Assembly (NCBI GenBank): GCA_934454435.1
Contig: CAKSGA010000054.1
Coordinates: forward strand, 1 to 15,470
DNA length: 15,470 bases
Direction: 5' to 3'
Source of the DNA: an uncultured Oscillospiraceae bacterium
GTDB lineage: Bacteria; Bacillota; Clostridia; Oscillospirales; Ruminococcaceae
The notes beneath the pieces were generated by a model. That model was given only the letters and a program-made list of their open reading frames with translations. It ran no database searches and was not told where the DNA came from. Both the position numbers and the translations under genes were made by a program. Positions 7,750-14,900 of the stretch are shown piece after piece; the stretch's first letter is position 1, and each line of letters starts with the position of its first letter.

Positions 7750-7807
7750 TGATGGAACCGGGAGAAACCTATATACTTAATGGTGGATTATCATGAATGC
7801 GTGTTTA

Positions 7808-9109
7808 TCAGCCGAGGGTTGCGAGAACGGACTCAACATAAGCGTCAAGCTTCTGCTGGAGGTTATCCTTTGTGCATGTGCCTGCAATGATCTCCTGACC
7901 AAAAGCCTCAGCAGGAGTCCAGTAGTTCTGGCACTGGCTGATGGATGTCTGTACAGTGGAGTACTGAGCCTGCTGTGCAAGAGCGCCTACAGCTATGTTG
8001 GAGTTCATGGTATCTGTGTCGCCCGCAAGCTCAACGTTGGTGGGAGCGTAGGAGCGAACCTCGAATCTGGTCTTCTGGTTGTCCTTATTTGTAAGCCACT
8101 CAGCAAGAGCCATTGCATCGAGCGGATTCTTGGTTTCGGAATTTACGCCCATGATCTTGAAGTTAGCCATGCTGCCCATCTGAACGGTTTCGCCGTTGGA
8201 GAGAGTGAACTCCGGAAGCTTGGTAGCTGCGTAGTTATCACCGAGGGAAGCCTGGATCTCGCCTGCGTTCCATGTACCGGAAACTGCCGCCGCCAGAGTG
8301 CCTTCTGCGAAGCCAGCCTTTACAAGGGAGTCGTCAAAGTTAGCGCCGTACTTGGGGTTTGCAACCAGGTCGATGAGATATTCGCCGACCATGTAGCCGC
8401 GCTCATTATTGAAATCACACTGTGTGGGATCGGTTCCATCTTCGCCGAAGAGCTTGCAGCCTGCGCCGAAGAAGAATCCGGACTGATACCAGCCGTTATC
8501 CGTATCGAAAGCGAAGTTTGTAGTAACGCCCTCGATATCCTTTGACATAATGCCCTCGATGGACTTGACATCGTCCTCGGAAAGCTTGGACTTGTCGTAG
8601 TACATGAAATAAGTATCGGATACATAAGGATAGCCGTAAAGCTCGCCATCAATGGAAGCCGCTGAAATAGAGGATTCAGAGTTTTCGGCAACGATTTCAT
8701 CCTTGTTCTTTGTCACTCTGTAGAGTGCGCCGGAGTTCACCAGTGTTGCGGTCTGGTCGGAAGCGAAAGCGAATACGTCAGCTGCTGCGGAGATATCCTT
8801 GATAACTTCCTTCTGAGCGTCAGCCTCGCTGACAACGCCGTAGGTGAAGGTGTAGGTCTTGTCGGGATTTGCTGCTGCGAACGCATCGCACATCTGCTTG
8901 AGCAGTTCCTGATCCTCCTGCGGACCCCATACTGTGAGGTTCACAGCCTCGCCGTTGCCGGTGGAGTCACCGCCATTGGAAGAAGCTGCGCTGCTGTCAG
9001 CCGCAGAACCACTCCCGGTGCTGCTGGAGTTGTTGCTGGAGCAGCCAACCATCATTACGCCTGCCATTGCCATGGAAGCTATCGCTGTCATGATCTTTCT
9101 GATCTTCAT
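7808..9109 (-). CDS. malE: Maltodextrin-binding lipoprotein of ABC importer
   Basis: Extracellular solute-binding protein (family 1) that captures oligosaccharides for the permeases. Residues 1-23 form a lipoprotein signal with lipobox MVGC (Cys23), followed by a Ser/Gly/Asn-rich linker to about residue 52. The mature domain starts VNLTVWGPQEDQELLKQMC, the typical start of maltose/maltodextrin-binding proteins. ADVFAFASDQTATLVNSGAL is the characteristic early motif, and near the C-terminus TPAEAFGQEI and the end helix are usual too. It has 433 residues. AGGAGGAATGAATT precedes the ATG. It is the first gene of the second operon, about 160 bases downstream of a consensus promoter. Maltodextrin specificity is inferred from the neighbours. 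Confidence 0.92.
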   Translation of the reverse strand: MKIRKIMTAIASMAMAGVMMVGCSSNNSSSTGSGSAADSSAASSNGGDSTGNGEAVNLTVWGPQEDQELLKQMCDAFAAANPDKTYTFTYGVVSEADAQKEVIKDISAAADVFAFASDQTATLVNSGALYRVTKNKDEIVAENSESSISAASIDGELYGYPYVSDTYFMYYDKSKLSEDDVKSIEGIMSKDIEGVTTNFAFDTDNGWYQSGFFFGAGCKLFGEDGTDPTQCDFNNERGYMVGEYLIDLVANPKYGANFDDSLVKAGFAEGTLAAAVSGTWNAGEIQASLGDNYAATKLPEFTLSNGETVQMGSMANFKIMGVNSETKNPLDAMALAEWLTNKDNQKTRFEVRSYAPTNVELAGDTDTMNSNIAVGALAQQAQYSTVQTSISQCQNYWTPAEAFGQEIIAGTCTKDNLQQKLDAYVESVLATLG

Positions 9110-9148
9110 AATTCATTCCTCCTGAATATGATCACTTGTTTTCGAGTC

Positions 9149-9263
9149 TTTCGAAATCTATTGCTTTGTTTCGAAACAATGTTTCCTAGAATTAGACTCG
9201 CAGGCTGTCTGTGCTTCCCTGCAAGTTTAGACTTTGTTTCGAAACTCACATGTTTGATTCGAA
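9149..9263. promoter_or_regulatory. Four TTCGAA palindromes in two pairs (operator array in malE leader)
   Basis: TTTCGAAA at 9149-9156, the 14-bp perfect palindrome TTGTTTCGAAACAA at 9166-9179, GTTTCGAAAC at 9236-9245 and TTCGAA at 9258-9263. The centres are 20, 68 and 20 bp apart, so two identical pairs are two helical turns within each pair. All four lie just downstream of the malE promoter. CTTTGTTTCGAAAC is a direct 14-bp repeat at 9164 and 9232. The central CpG and dyad symmetry suit a LacI-type dimer, and the regulator encoded in the same operon is the prime candidate (inference). Confidence 0.7.
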
Positions 9264-9274
9264 ATTCTGATTTA

Positions 9275-9302
9275 ATTATAACAGATTTTTTGGGTTTGTC
9301 AA
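9275..9302 (-). promoter_or_regulatory. Promoter of the malE operon
   Basis: On the minus strand TTGACA (9297-9302), a 16-bp spacer and TATAAT (9275-9280) match the consensus exactly. The predicted start near 9268 gives a leader of about 158 bases to malE, in which the four TTCGAA palindromes lie. Confidence 0.85.
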
Positions 9303-9347
9303 GCGATTTTGCACAATTATTTTCAATAATCTCAAAAACAATTGTAA

Positions 9348-9367
9348 ATTTGTCATGATAGACAAAT
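9348..9367 (-). terminator. Small stem-loop, possible weak terminator after glgP
   Basis: ATTTGTC (9348-9354) and GACAAAT (9361-9367) form a perfect 7-bp stem with a 6-base loop. On the minus strand ATTGTTTTTGAG follows about 6 bases after it. The stem is AT-rich and therefore weak. No better terminator is visible between the phosphorylase stop and the malE promoter, so read-through from operon 1 into operon 2 is possible. Confidence 0.3.
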
Positions 9368-9393
9368 CACTCCAGGTTGCTTTTGTGAATAAT

Positions 9394-9407
9394 GGCAACG
9401 TTTCCGG
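9394..9407. promoter_or_regulatory. LacI/CcpA-type operator-like site upstream of malE
   Basis: GGCAACGTTTCC (9394-9405) is a near-palindrome around AACGTT and, with the next two bases, shares ACGTTTCCGG with the operator in front of the regulator gene at 14425-14460. It lies about 130 bp upstream of the predicted malE start site. It fits the catabolite (cre) consensus only loosely. Confidence 0.4.
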
Positions 9408-9495
9408 TGAAACAATGTTACAATACATATAACGCATTTCACCGCAAACGAAGCCTGAAACCTAAAGTGGGAAATCAATGCTAAGACTCAGAGCA

Positions 9496-11856
9496 TTATA
9501 CCTTGCTGATGTGCCAGATATCCTTCGCATATTCAGCGATAGTGCGGTCCGAACTGAACTTACCGGCGGAGCAGATATTCAGCCAGCATTTCTTGGCAAA
9601 CGCAAGCTCGTTGTTGTAGTCGTGGTTTGCCGCCAGCTTTGCCTTAACGTAGCTGTCAAGGTCGCCCAGCAGGTAGTAATGATCCGGAACGTGCCAGCTA
9701 GCGCCCTCCATAAGTGCGAAATAAAGTTCCCTGAACACGCCGCTGCCGCCGTCGGAAACGGTACCGTCAATGAGGGAGGATACCACGCGCTTGATCTTGG
9801 GATTGCTCTCGGTGACGTCACGCGGAACGTAGTTCGGCATGATCTTCTCCAGTTCCTCGACAGTCGCACCAAAGATGTATTCGTTCTCTGAACCGGCTTC
9901 CTCGGCGATCTCAACGTTAGCGCCGTCCAGTGTGCCCAGGGTAACTGCGCCGTTCAGCATGAACTTCATGTTTCCGGTACCGGAAGCCTCGGTACCCGCT
10001 GTAGATATCTGCTCGGAAATATCCGCCGCAGCGACAAGCTTCTCCGCATAGGAAACACGGTAATTGCTCACGAATACAACTCTGAGCAGATCCTTCGTAT
10101 CCGGATCGGAGTTTACGAGTTTAGCTACCTCGTTAATAAACTTGATAATGCCCTTTGCACGATAATATCCCGGTGCGGACTTTGCGCCGAAAATGAATGT
10201 CGTGGGTGTGAAATCCCTGAGATTGCCGTCCTTGATCTCGTAGTACAGATACAGTATCGAGAACGCATTGAGAAGCTGGCGCTTGTATTCATGCAGGCGC
10301 TTGATCTGGATATCATAAATGGACTTCGGGTCGATCTCAACTCCCTCGGATTTCTTGATGAAGTCAGCAAGCTGCTGCTTCTTGGTGTGCTTTATGCTGA
10401 TGAAACGGCGGAGCACGCTCTCATCGTCGGCGTACTTCTTCAGACCCTGGAGCTTGTCGAGGTCAGTAACCCAGCTGTTGTCGCCGAGGAGCTCAGTGAT
10501 GAGTGCTGAAAGTTCCTGGTTGCAGAGCGCCAGCCATCTGCGCTGTGTGATGCCGTTGGTCTTGTTCTGGAATCTCTCAGGATACAGCTCGTACCAGTCC
10601 TTCAGCACGGTGGTCTTGAGCAGTTCGGTGTGGATAGCCGCAACGCCGTTCACATAGGAAGAGCCGAACACTGCGATATTCGCCATATGCACTGTGCCGT
10701 TCTTGATAAGGCGCATAACGGCGCGCTTATCCTGGGGAACATTCCTGCGGTGCATTTCGGATTCAAATGCCTCGTTAAGCATGATCATCACGCTGTAAAT
10801 CTCGGGAACTACTCGCTCGATAAGTCTGCTGTCCCACTTCTCAAGGGCTTCCTGCATGATGGTATGGTTGGTGTAGTTGAACACCTTCTTGGCTGCCTCA
10901 AACGCCTTGTCAAAGGTCCAGCCCTCATTGCGCATTACCACGCGGATAAACTCCGGCAGGGCGATTACGGGATGGGTGTCGTTCATCTGAATACAATTGT
11001 AGTCTGCGAAATTCTCCATAGTGCCGAAAAGCGCCTTGTGCTTTCTGATGAGATCAGCAACTGCGGCTGCGCTGAAGAAATACTCCTGCTTCAGACGGAG
11101 TATCTTGCCTGCCTCGGTTTCGTCGTTGGGGTAGAGTACCCGGGAAATATCCTCGGCGGCGCGCTTCTTCTCGCCGGCCTCGGTGAACTTGCTCTGGTTA
11201 AACAGGTCGAAGTCGAACTCGTCGTCGGTTTCAGCCTGCCACAGGCGCAGAGTACCCACGTTCTCAGTGCCGTAGCCGATAACCGGGTAGTCATAGGGAA
11301 CAGCATTCACATCGCCGTCAGCATAGTGAACTACAACAGTTTCCTGCTCACGGCGAATGCTCCAGGGGTCGCCGTATCTCTGCCAGTCGTCCGCAGTTTC
11401 GGTCTGGAATCCGTCCTTGATGCCCTGCTTGAACAGACCGTACTTATAACGTATTCCGTAGCCGTCCAGCGGAAGGTCCAGTGCCGCTGCGCTGTCCAGG
11501 AAGCACGCTGCAAGTCTGCCCAGACCGCCGTTGCCGAGAGCGGCGTCCTCTACCTCCTCGAATTCGGAGATATCCACGCCCAGCGCCTTGAGTTCCTCTG
11601 CGGTGCTGTCCAGGATACCCAGGCACAGCAGGTTGTTGTATATTGCGCGGCCTACCAGGAACTCCATGGACAGGTAGCTTGCCTTGCGTGCCTTGTCATG
11701 CGCCATGCGGCTCTTGTCCCACGCCGGGGAAAGCTCCTCCATAACGAGCTTGGAAACTGCGCAGTGCAGCTGGTTTGCGGTCAGCTCCCTGGGCTGTGTG
11801 CGATATTCCTTCTCGCAGAGGGAAACAAGCTTCTCCTTGAAATTTTCGATCTTCAT
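9496..11856 (-). CDS. glgP: Glycogen/maltodextrin phosphorylase
   Basis: PLP-dependent GT35 phosphorylase that releases glucose-1-phosphate from the non-reducing ends of alpha-1,4-glucans, in the cytosol. It has 786 residues, close to the family norm of about 800. Diagnostic segments in order: YLSMEFLVGR (61-70), ALGNGGLGRLAACFLDS (106-122), YGIRYKYGLFKQ (133-144), MNDTHP (291-296), IKRLHEYKRQLLN (518-530), and the cofactor site EASGTGNMKF with PLP-binding Lys631. AAAGGAGCATAAT precedes the ATG. It starts 19 bases after the malQ stop, forming one operon with malQ and the regulator. In this context it probably works as a maltodextrin phosphorylase (MalP role); sequence alone does not separate the two. 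Confidence 0.95.
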   Translation of the reverse strand: MKIENFKEKLVSLCEKEYRTQPRELTANQLHCAVSKLVMEELSPAWDKSRMAHDKARKASYLSMEFLVGRAIYNNLLCLGILDSTAEELKALGVDISEFEEVEDAALGNGGLGRLAACFLDSAAALDLPLDGYGIRYKYGLFKQGIKDGFQTETADDWQRYGDPWSIRREQETVVVHYADGDVNAVPYDYPVIGYGTENVGTLRLWQAETDDEFDFDLFNQSKFTEAGEKKRAAEDISRVLYPNDETEAGKILRLKQEYFFSAAAVADLIRKHKALFGTMENFADYNCIQMNDTHPVIALPEFIRVVMRNEGWTFDKAFEAAKKVFNYTNHTIMQEALEKWDSRLIERVVPEIYSVMIMLNEAFESEMHRRNVPQDKRAVMRLIKNGTVHMANIAVFGSSYVNGVAAIHTELLKTTVLKDWYELYPERFQNKTNGITQRRWLALCNQELSALITELLGDNSWVTDLDKLQGLKKYADDESVLRRFISIKHTKKQQLADFIKKSEGVEIDPKSIYDIQIKRLHEYKRQLLNAFSILYLYYEIKDGNLRDFTPTTFIFGAKSAPGYYRAKGIIKFINEVAKLVNSDPDTKDLLRVVFVSNYRVSYAEKLVAAADISEQISTAGTEASGTGNMKFMLNGAVTLGTLDGANVEIAEEAGSENEYIFGATVEELEKIMPNYVPRDVTESNPKIKRVVSSLIDGTVSDGGSGVFRELYFALMEGASWHVPDHYYLLGDLDSYVKAKLAANHDYNNELAFAKKCWLNICSAGKFSSDRTIAEYAKDIWHISKV

Positions 11857-11875
11857 ATTATGCTCCTTTCAGCTG

Positions 11876-13390
11876 TTACTTTTTTCTTGATCTCTTAACG
11901 GGAGGTTTTCTGTTGCAGATTTCGGTCAGTCTGTTGAGATATTCCGCACTTTCTGCGGTGAAATCGCTATCCAGAGTTCTCCAGCGCCAGTTGTTTCCGA
12001 CGGTGGAGGGGACGTTGATACGCGCTTCGGTGCCGAATCCACACAGCTCCTGCATTGTGGTCATAGCCATATCTGCGGTGCTTTTCCAGGCGATGTCGAT
12101 GAACGCCTTGGGTAGTTCCGCCGCACGGCGCACTCCAAGGTATTCCTTCACGAACCGCTTAGTACTGCGGTCCAGGTCGTTGAACCAGCCCAGCGCCGTA
12201 TCGCTGTCGTGGGTGGAAGTATACACGACGCAGTTCTGCGAGGTGTAGTTCTGCGGAAGATACTCGCTTTTTCCGGTGGGGTCGAAAGCGAACTGAAGCA
12301 CCTTCATTCCGGGATAGGCCGCCTGCTTAAGCAGCTTCCTGACAGACGGAGTGATTATTCCCAGGTCCTCTGCGATGATACCGTCCTTTCCGGTTTCCTT
12401 CTTGATGACCTCGAACAGGTCGTATTTCGGACCCTCGCGCCATTCGCCGCCGTGCGCAGTCTTGTTTCCGAACGGGATAGCGTAGTAGCTGTTGAAGCCG
12501 ATGAAATGGTCTATACGGACGATATCATACAGCTTCTTTGCAAAACCCATTCTGCCGACCCACCAGCGGTAGTTTTCCTGCTTCATTCTGTCCCAGTCGT
12601 AGATGGGATTTCCCCACAGCTGCCCGTCCGCCGAGAATGCGTCCGGAGGGAATCCGGCAACAACGGTGGGAACTCTGTCCTTGTCCAGCTGGAATAGCTG
12701 CGGCTCGCACCAGACGTCGGCGCTGTCCAGTGCGCAGTAAATCGGGATATCGCCGATGATCTGTATTCCATTGCTATTCGCATATTCCTTCAGCCTGAAC
12801 CACTGCTGAAAGAACTTGAACTGAAGGAACGCATAGAACTCCATATCCCTTGCGTACTTCTTCTTCGCAGAAGCCACCGCTTTGGCGTTGCGCAGGCGCA
12901 GCGGCTTTTCCCACTCGCTCCAGCTTTTTCCGCCGTGAGCGTCCTTGAGCGCCATGAACAGCGTATAATTCTCCAGCCAGGGATTTTTCTCTACGAACGC
13001 CGTGTATTCAGCGGAAACGTTACCATTCATGCCCTTTGAAAAACGCCCGAATGCGAGCCTCATTACCTTATAGAAGTTCTCGTACATTGTGGCGTAGTCG
13101 ATATATCTGGGATCCTCGCACCAGCTTATATCCGCATATTCCTCATGCTTCAGGAGTCCCTCCTCCTCCAGCGTCTCAAGGCTGATGAAGTAAGGGTTCC
13201 CGGCGTATATGGAAAAACTCTGGTACGGTGAATCCCCATAGCTTGTCTGCGACAGCGGAAGTATCTGCCACAGACTCTGACCAGCGCTTTTGAGCCAGTC
13301 AACGAAATTATAGGCTTCCCTGCCCATCGTGCCAATGCCGTATTTATTCGGCAGTGAGGCGATGTGCAGTAAAATACCGCTTTTTCTCAT
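11876..13390 (-). CDS. malQ: 4-alpha-glucanotransferase (amylomaltase)
   Basis: A GH77 enzyme that transfers glucan segments between maltodextrins, releasing glucose and lengthening chains for the phosphorylase. It has 504 residues, the usual bacterial amylomaltase size. Conserved features: RKSGILLHIASLP at the N-terminus, SPYQSFSIYAGNPYFI (54-69), VRIDHF with nucleophile D294, IIAEDLG with acid/base E341, and STHDSDT with D395, matching the positions known for Thermus-type amylomaltase. The start is placed at the ATG at 13390, preceded at good distance by GGAGG. A TTG at 13402 would put the RBS inside the gene and is rejected. It begins 20 bases after the regulator stop. Confidence 0.95.
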   Translation of the reverse strand: MRKSGILLHIASLPNKYGIGTMGREAYNFVDWLKSAGQSLWQILPLSQTSYGDSPYQSFSIYAGNPYFISLETLEEEGLLKHEEYADISWCEDPRYIDYATMYENFYKVMRLAFGRFSKGMNGNVSAEYTAFVEKNPWLENYTLFMALKDAHGGKSWSEWEKPLRLRNAKAVASAKKKYARDMEFYAFLQFKFFQQWFRLKEYANSNGIQIIGDIPIYCALDSADVWCEPQLFQLDKDRVPTVVAGFPPDAFSADGQLWGNPIYDWDRMKQENYRWWVGRMGFAKKLYDIVRIDHFIGFNSYYAIPFGNKTAHGGEWREGPKYDLFEVIKKETGKDGIIAEDLGIITPSVRKLLKQAAYPGMKVLQFAFDPTGKSEYLPQNYTSQNCVVYTSTHDSDTALGWFNDLDRSTKRFVKEYLGVRRAAELPKAFIDIAWKSTADMAMTTMQELCGFGTEARINVPSTVGNNWRWRTLDSDFTAESAEYLNRLTEICNRKPPVKRSRKK

Positions 13391-13410
13391 GTTATCCTCC
13401 AATGAAATCT

Positions 13411-14406
13411 CTATATTCTGCCCATTGAACCGCCAGACCTGAACTGCGCCCGGAGAGTTACATGACTTGCCTCGGCGCCGTCTTCGATCATATTCACCAG
13501 CATGCGCACAGACAGACTTGATATCTGGTGAATCGGCTGGGCTAATGTTGCTATTCTGGGATTGCTGTATTCCGACAACTCAATTCCGTCGAAACCCAAC
13601 ACGGAAATATCCTCCGGAATGCGCTTCCCCATATCGAGGAACGCCCGGACCGCACCCACAGCGATTATATCCGACATGGCGAACACCGCCGTCATGCCCT
13701 TGCACTTATGATAAAGAGCAACCGCAGCCTCATATGCGGAACTGAATGTATATGCGCATAGTTCGCTGTCCGGAATATCTGCGCCGCGCTCGGAGCATAC
13801 GCTGCAAAAGCCGCCGTAGCGAAGTCCCGAGGGACCGTAGGAACTGAGGTCGCCGCCGAGTATCCCGACTTTCCTGTGACCCTGGTCGAACAGCTGTTCC
13901 GCCGCCGCCCTGCCGCCGTCGTAGTCGTCCACGCTGACGGAGGAAAGGTTTTCAAAGCCAAGCTCCTCGGCGTTCGCCGTGCTCAGTACACAGGGGAGTT
14001 TTATCTGTTCAAAGCTCCTCTGGAAGTTTCTCATATCGCCGCCCAGGAATATCACCCCGGCAGGTCTTTGCTCAGTGCAGAGCCTTGACGCAAACTGCAC
14101 TTCGTCCTCCTGCTCATCGATGTAATTCACCGCAACCTGGAATCCTGCGGAGGAAGCCGCAATCTGTATCTGCTCAATAAGCGGTGAAAAGAACAGGTTG
14201 CTGCTTCCGTTCACGATGAGCAGAATGGTCTTTTCTGCGCTCTGGCGCATACGGCGCGCATTGCCGTTCGGGGTGTAGTTATACTGGCGAATCACCTCGT
14301 TTATGCGCTCCCGAGTCTGTTCGCTTATCTCGCTGCTGCCGTTCAGCGCCCGGGAAACCGTGCTCACGCCGCAGCCCGCAAGTTTTGCAATATCCTTTAT
14401 AGTCAA
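13411..14406 (-). CDS. LacI-family regulator of the malQ-glgP operon
   Basis: A transcriptional regulator of 331 residues, the standard LacI-family size. The HTH is LTIKDIAKLAGCGVSTVSRALNG (1-23), followed by the hinge YTPNGNARRM, which is close to canonical but has Met where Leu is usual. The sensor domain follows, with FAMSDIIAVGAVRAF and VLGFDGIELSEYSNPRI. A TTG start at 14406 with AGGTGA upstream is chosen because the HTH normally begins here. The longer frame to 14547 would start upstream of the promoter. Its promoter carries a large palindrome of the AAACGTTT type, so autoregulation is likely. It heads the operon with malQ and glgP, which points to maltodextrin as effector. MalR would be a reasonable name but is unproven. 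Confidence 0.9.
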   Translation of the reverse strand: MTIKDIAKLAGCGVSTVSRALNGSSEISEQTRERINEVIRQYNYTPNGNARRMRQSAEKTILLIVNGSSNLFFSPLIEQIQIAASSAGFQVAVNYIDEQEDEVQFASRLCTEQRPAGVIFLGGDMRNFQRSFEQIKLPCVLSTANAEELGFENLSSVSVDDYDGGRAAAEQLFDQGHRKVGILGGDLSSYGPSGLRYGGFCSVCSERGADIPDSELCAYTFSSAYEAAVALYHKCKGMTAVFAMSDIIAVGAVRAFLDMGKRIPEDISVLGFDGIELSEYSNPRIATLAQPIHQISSLSVRMLVNMIEDGAEASHVTLRAQFRSGGSMGRI

Positions 14407-14424
14407 TGGCTCACCTGTTGTCCG

Positions 14425-14460
14425 AATCAAATTACCGAAAACGTTTCCGGCAATTTGATT
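14425..14460. promoter_or_regulatory. 36-bp near-perfect palindromic operator
   Basis: AATCAAATT (14425-14433) and AATTTGATT (14452-14460) are exact inverted copies enclosing CCGAAAACGTTTCCGG. The whole 36 bp is symmetric around the central CG (14442/14443) with only two mismatched pairs. AAACGTTT with central CpG is the classical core of a LacI-family operator. It overlaps the -10 box and the start site of the regulator-malQ-glgP promoter, so binding should block transcription. Confidence 0.85.
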
Positions 14461-14486
14461 GTAGCATAAATCCACAGATTTTTCAA
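14458..14486 (-). promoter_or_regulatory. Promoter of the regulator-malQ-glgP operon
   Basis: On the minus strand TTGAAA (14481-14486), a 17-bp spacer and TACAAT (14458-14463), each one mismatch from consensus. The predicted start near 14451 lies inside the palindrome and gives about 45 bases of leader to the TTG start. Confidence 0.8.
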
Positions 14487-14525
14487 GGGTTTCTGAAAAT
14501 TTTCCGTTTTGCACAATTTCACATC

Positions 14526-14541
14526 GGAATGTTCGGTAATT
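14526..14541. promoter_or_regulatory. Possible auxiliary operator
   Basis: On the minus strand AATTACCGAA (14532-14541) is an exact 10-bp copy of the left part of the main operator (14430-14439, plus strand), continuing CATTCCG, so CCGAA-CA-TTCCG forms a near-dyad. It is centred about 90 bp upstream of the main operator. It lacks the AACGTT core, so it may be a half-site or chance. Confidence 0.35.
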
Positions 14542-14596
14542 ACGCACAACGCATATTCCAAGTACTTTCCGGAATGCCGTGAAAGCTGCGGATACT

Positions 14597-14640
14597 AAAA
14601 ATCGCCGGTCTGACCAGGCTTTGTGCCTGCCAGACTGGCG
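14597..14640 (-). terminator. Rho-independent terminator
   Basis: CGCCGGTCTG (14603-14612) pairs with CAGACTGGCG (14631-14640) with one wobble/mismatch, and inside it CAGGC pairs with GCCTG around a TTTGT loop. On the minus strand the stem is followed by ATTTTTAG (complement of 14596-14602). It ends the remnant gene at 14661 and insulates the regulator promoter from the IS side. Confidence 0.8.
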
Positions 14641-14660
14641 CCATTTCCGTATTCTATTGA

Positions 14661-14900
14661 TTACCTTTTCAGCAGCTCGTCAGTCAGTTCGATCATTCTC
14701 AGCACCCGAACTCCAGCGATATTGGACACGCTGTCCGCCGCCGTATCCACCCGTATTCTGGAGCCGTTGCCCATATTGAAATACAGGCTGTCGCTCGTTG
14801 AACCGGGATTCCCATGCCCGTAGTCGCACAGCATGGAAACGTATCCGTCAATGGACTCCCCGTCAGTCACCATGGACAGCTTTCCGTAATGCTCTGAGTT
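14661..14900 (-). pseudogene. 3' remnant of an unidentified gene, cut by the IS junction
   Basis: An open frame of about 79 codons (NSEHYGKLSMVTDGESIDGY... to ...IELTDELLKR) ends with TAA at 14661-14663 and is followed by a good terminator 20 bases on, as a real gene end would be. Upstream the frame runs into IS3 transposase sequence read in the wrong frame, so the 5' part is lost. An ATG exists within it (MVTDGES), but no convincing RBS was seen. The residues suggest a small soluble or secreted beta-rich domain. I do not recognise the family. Confidence 0.5.

Noticed and set aside
7793..8545. 250-codon plus-strand open frame opposite malE
   Set aside because: No promoter or family match. 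It lies fully antisense to a clear lipoprotein gene.
9405..9444. Inverted repeat CGGTGAAA/TTTCACCG as a terminator of glgP
   Set aside because: The loop of 24 bases is long and no U-run follows, so it was kept only as a possible regulatory dyad.
10630..11898. 422-codon plus-strand open frame opposite glgP
   Set aside because: No RBS or recognisable domain, and it mirrors the phosphorylase reading frame. Shadow ORF.
14407..14547. Longer N-terminus of the LacI regulator (start at 14547)
   Set aside because: It would begin upstream of the promoter and operator, and the HTH normally sits at the very N-terminus, so the TTG at 14406 was preferred.
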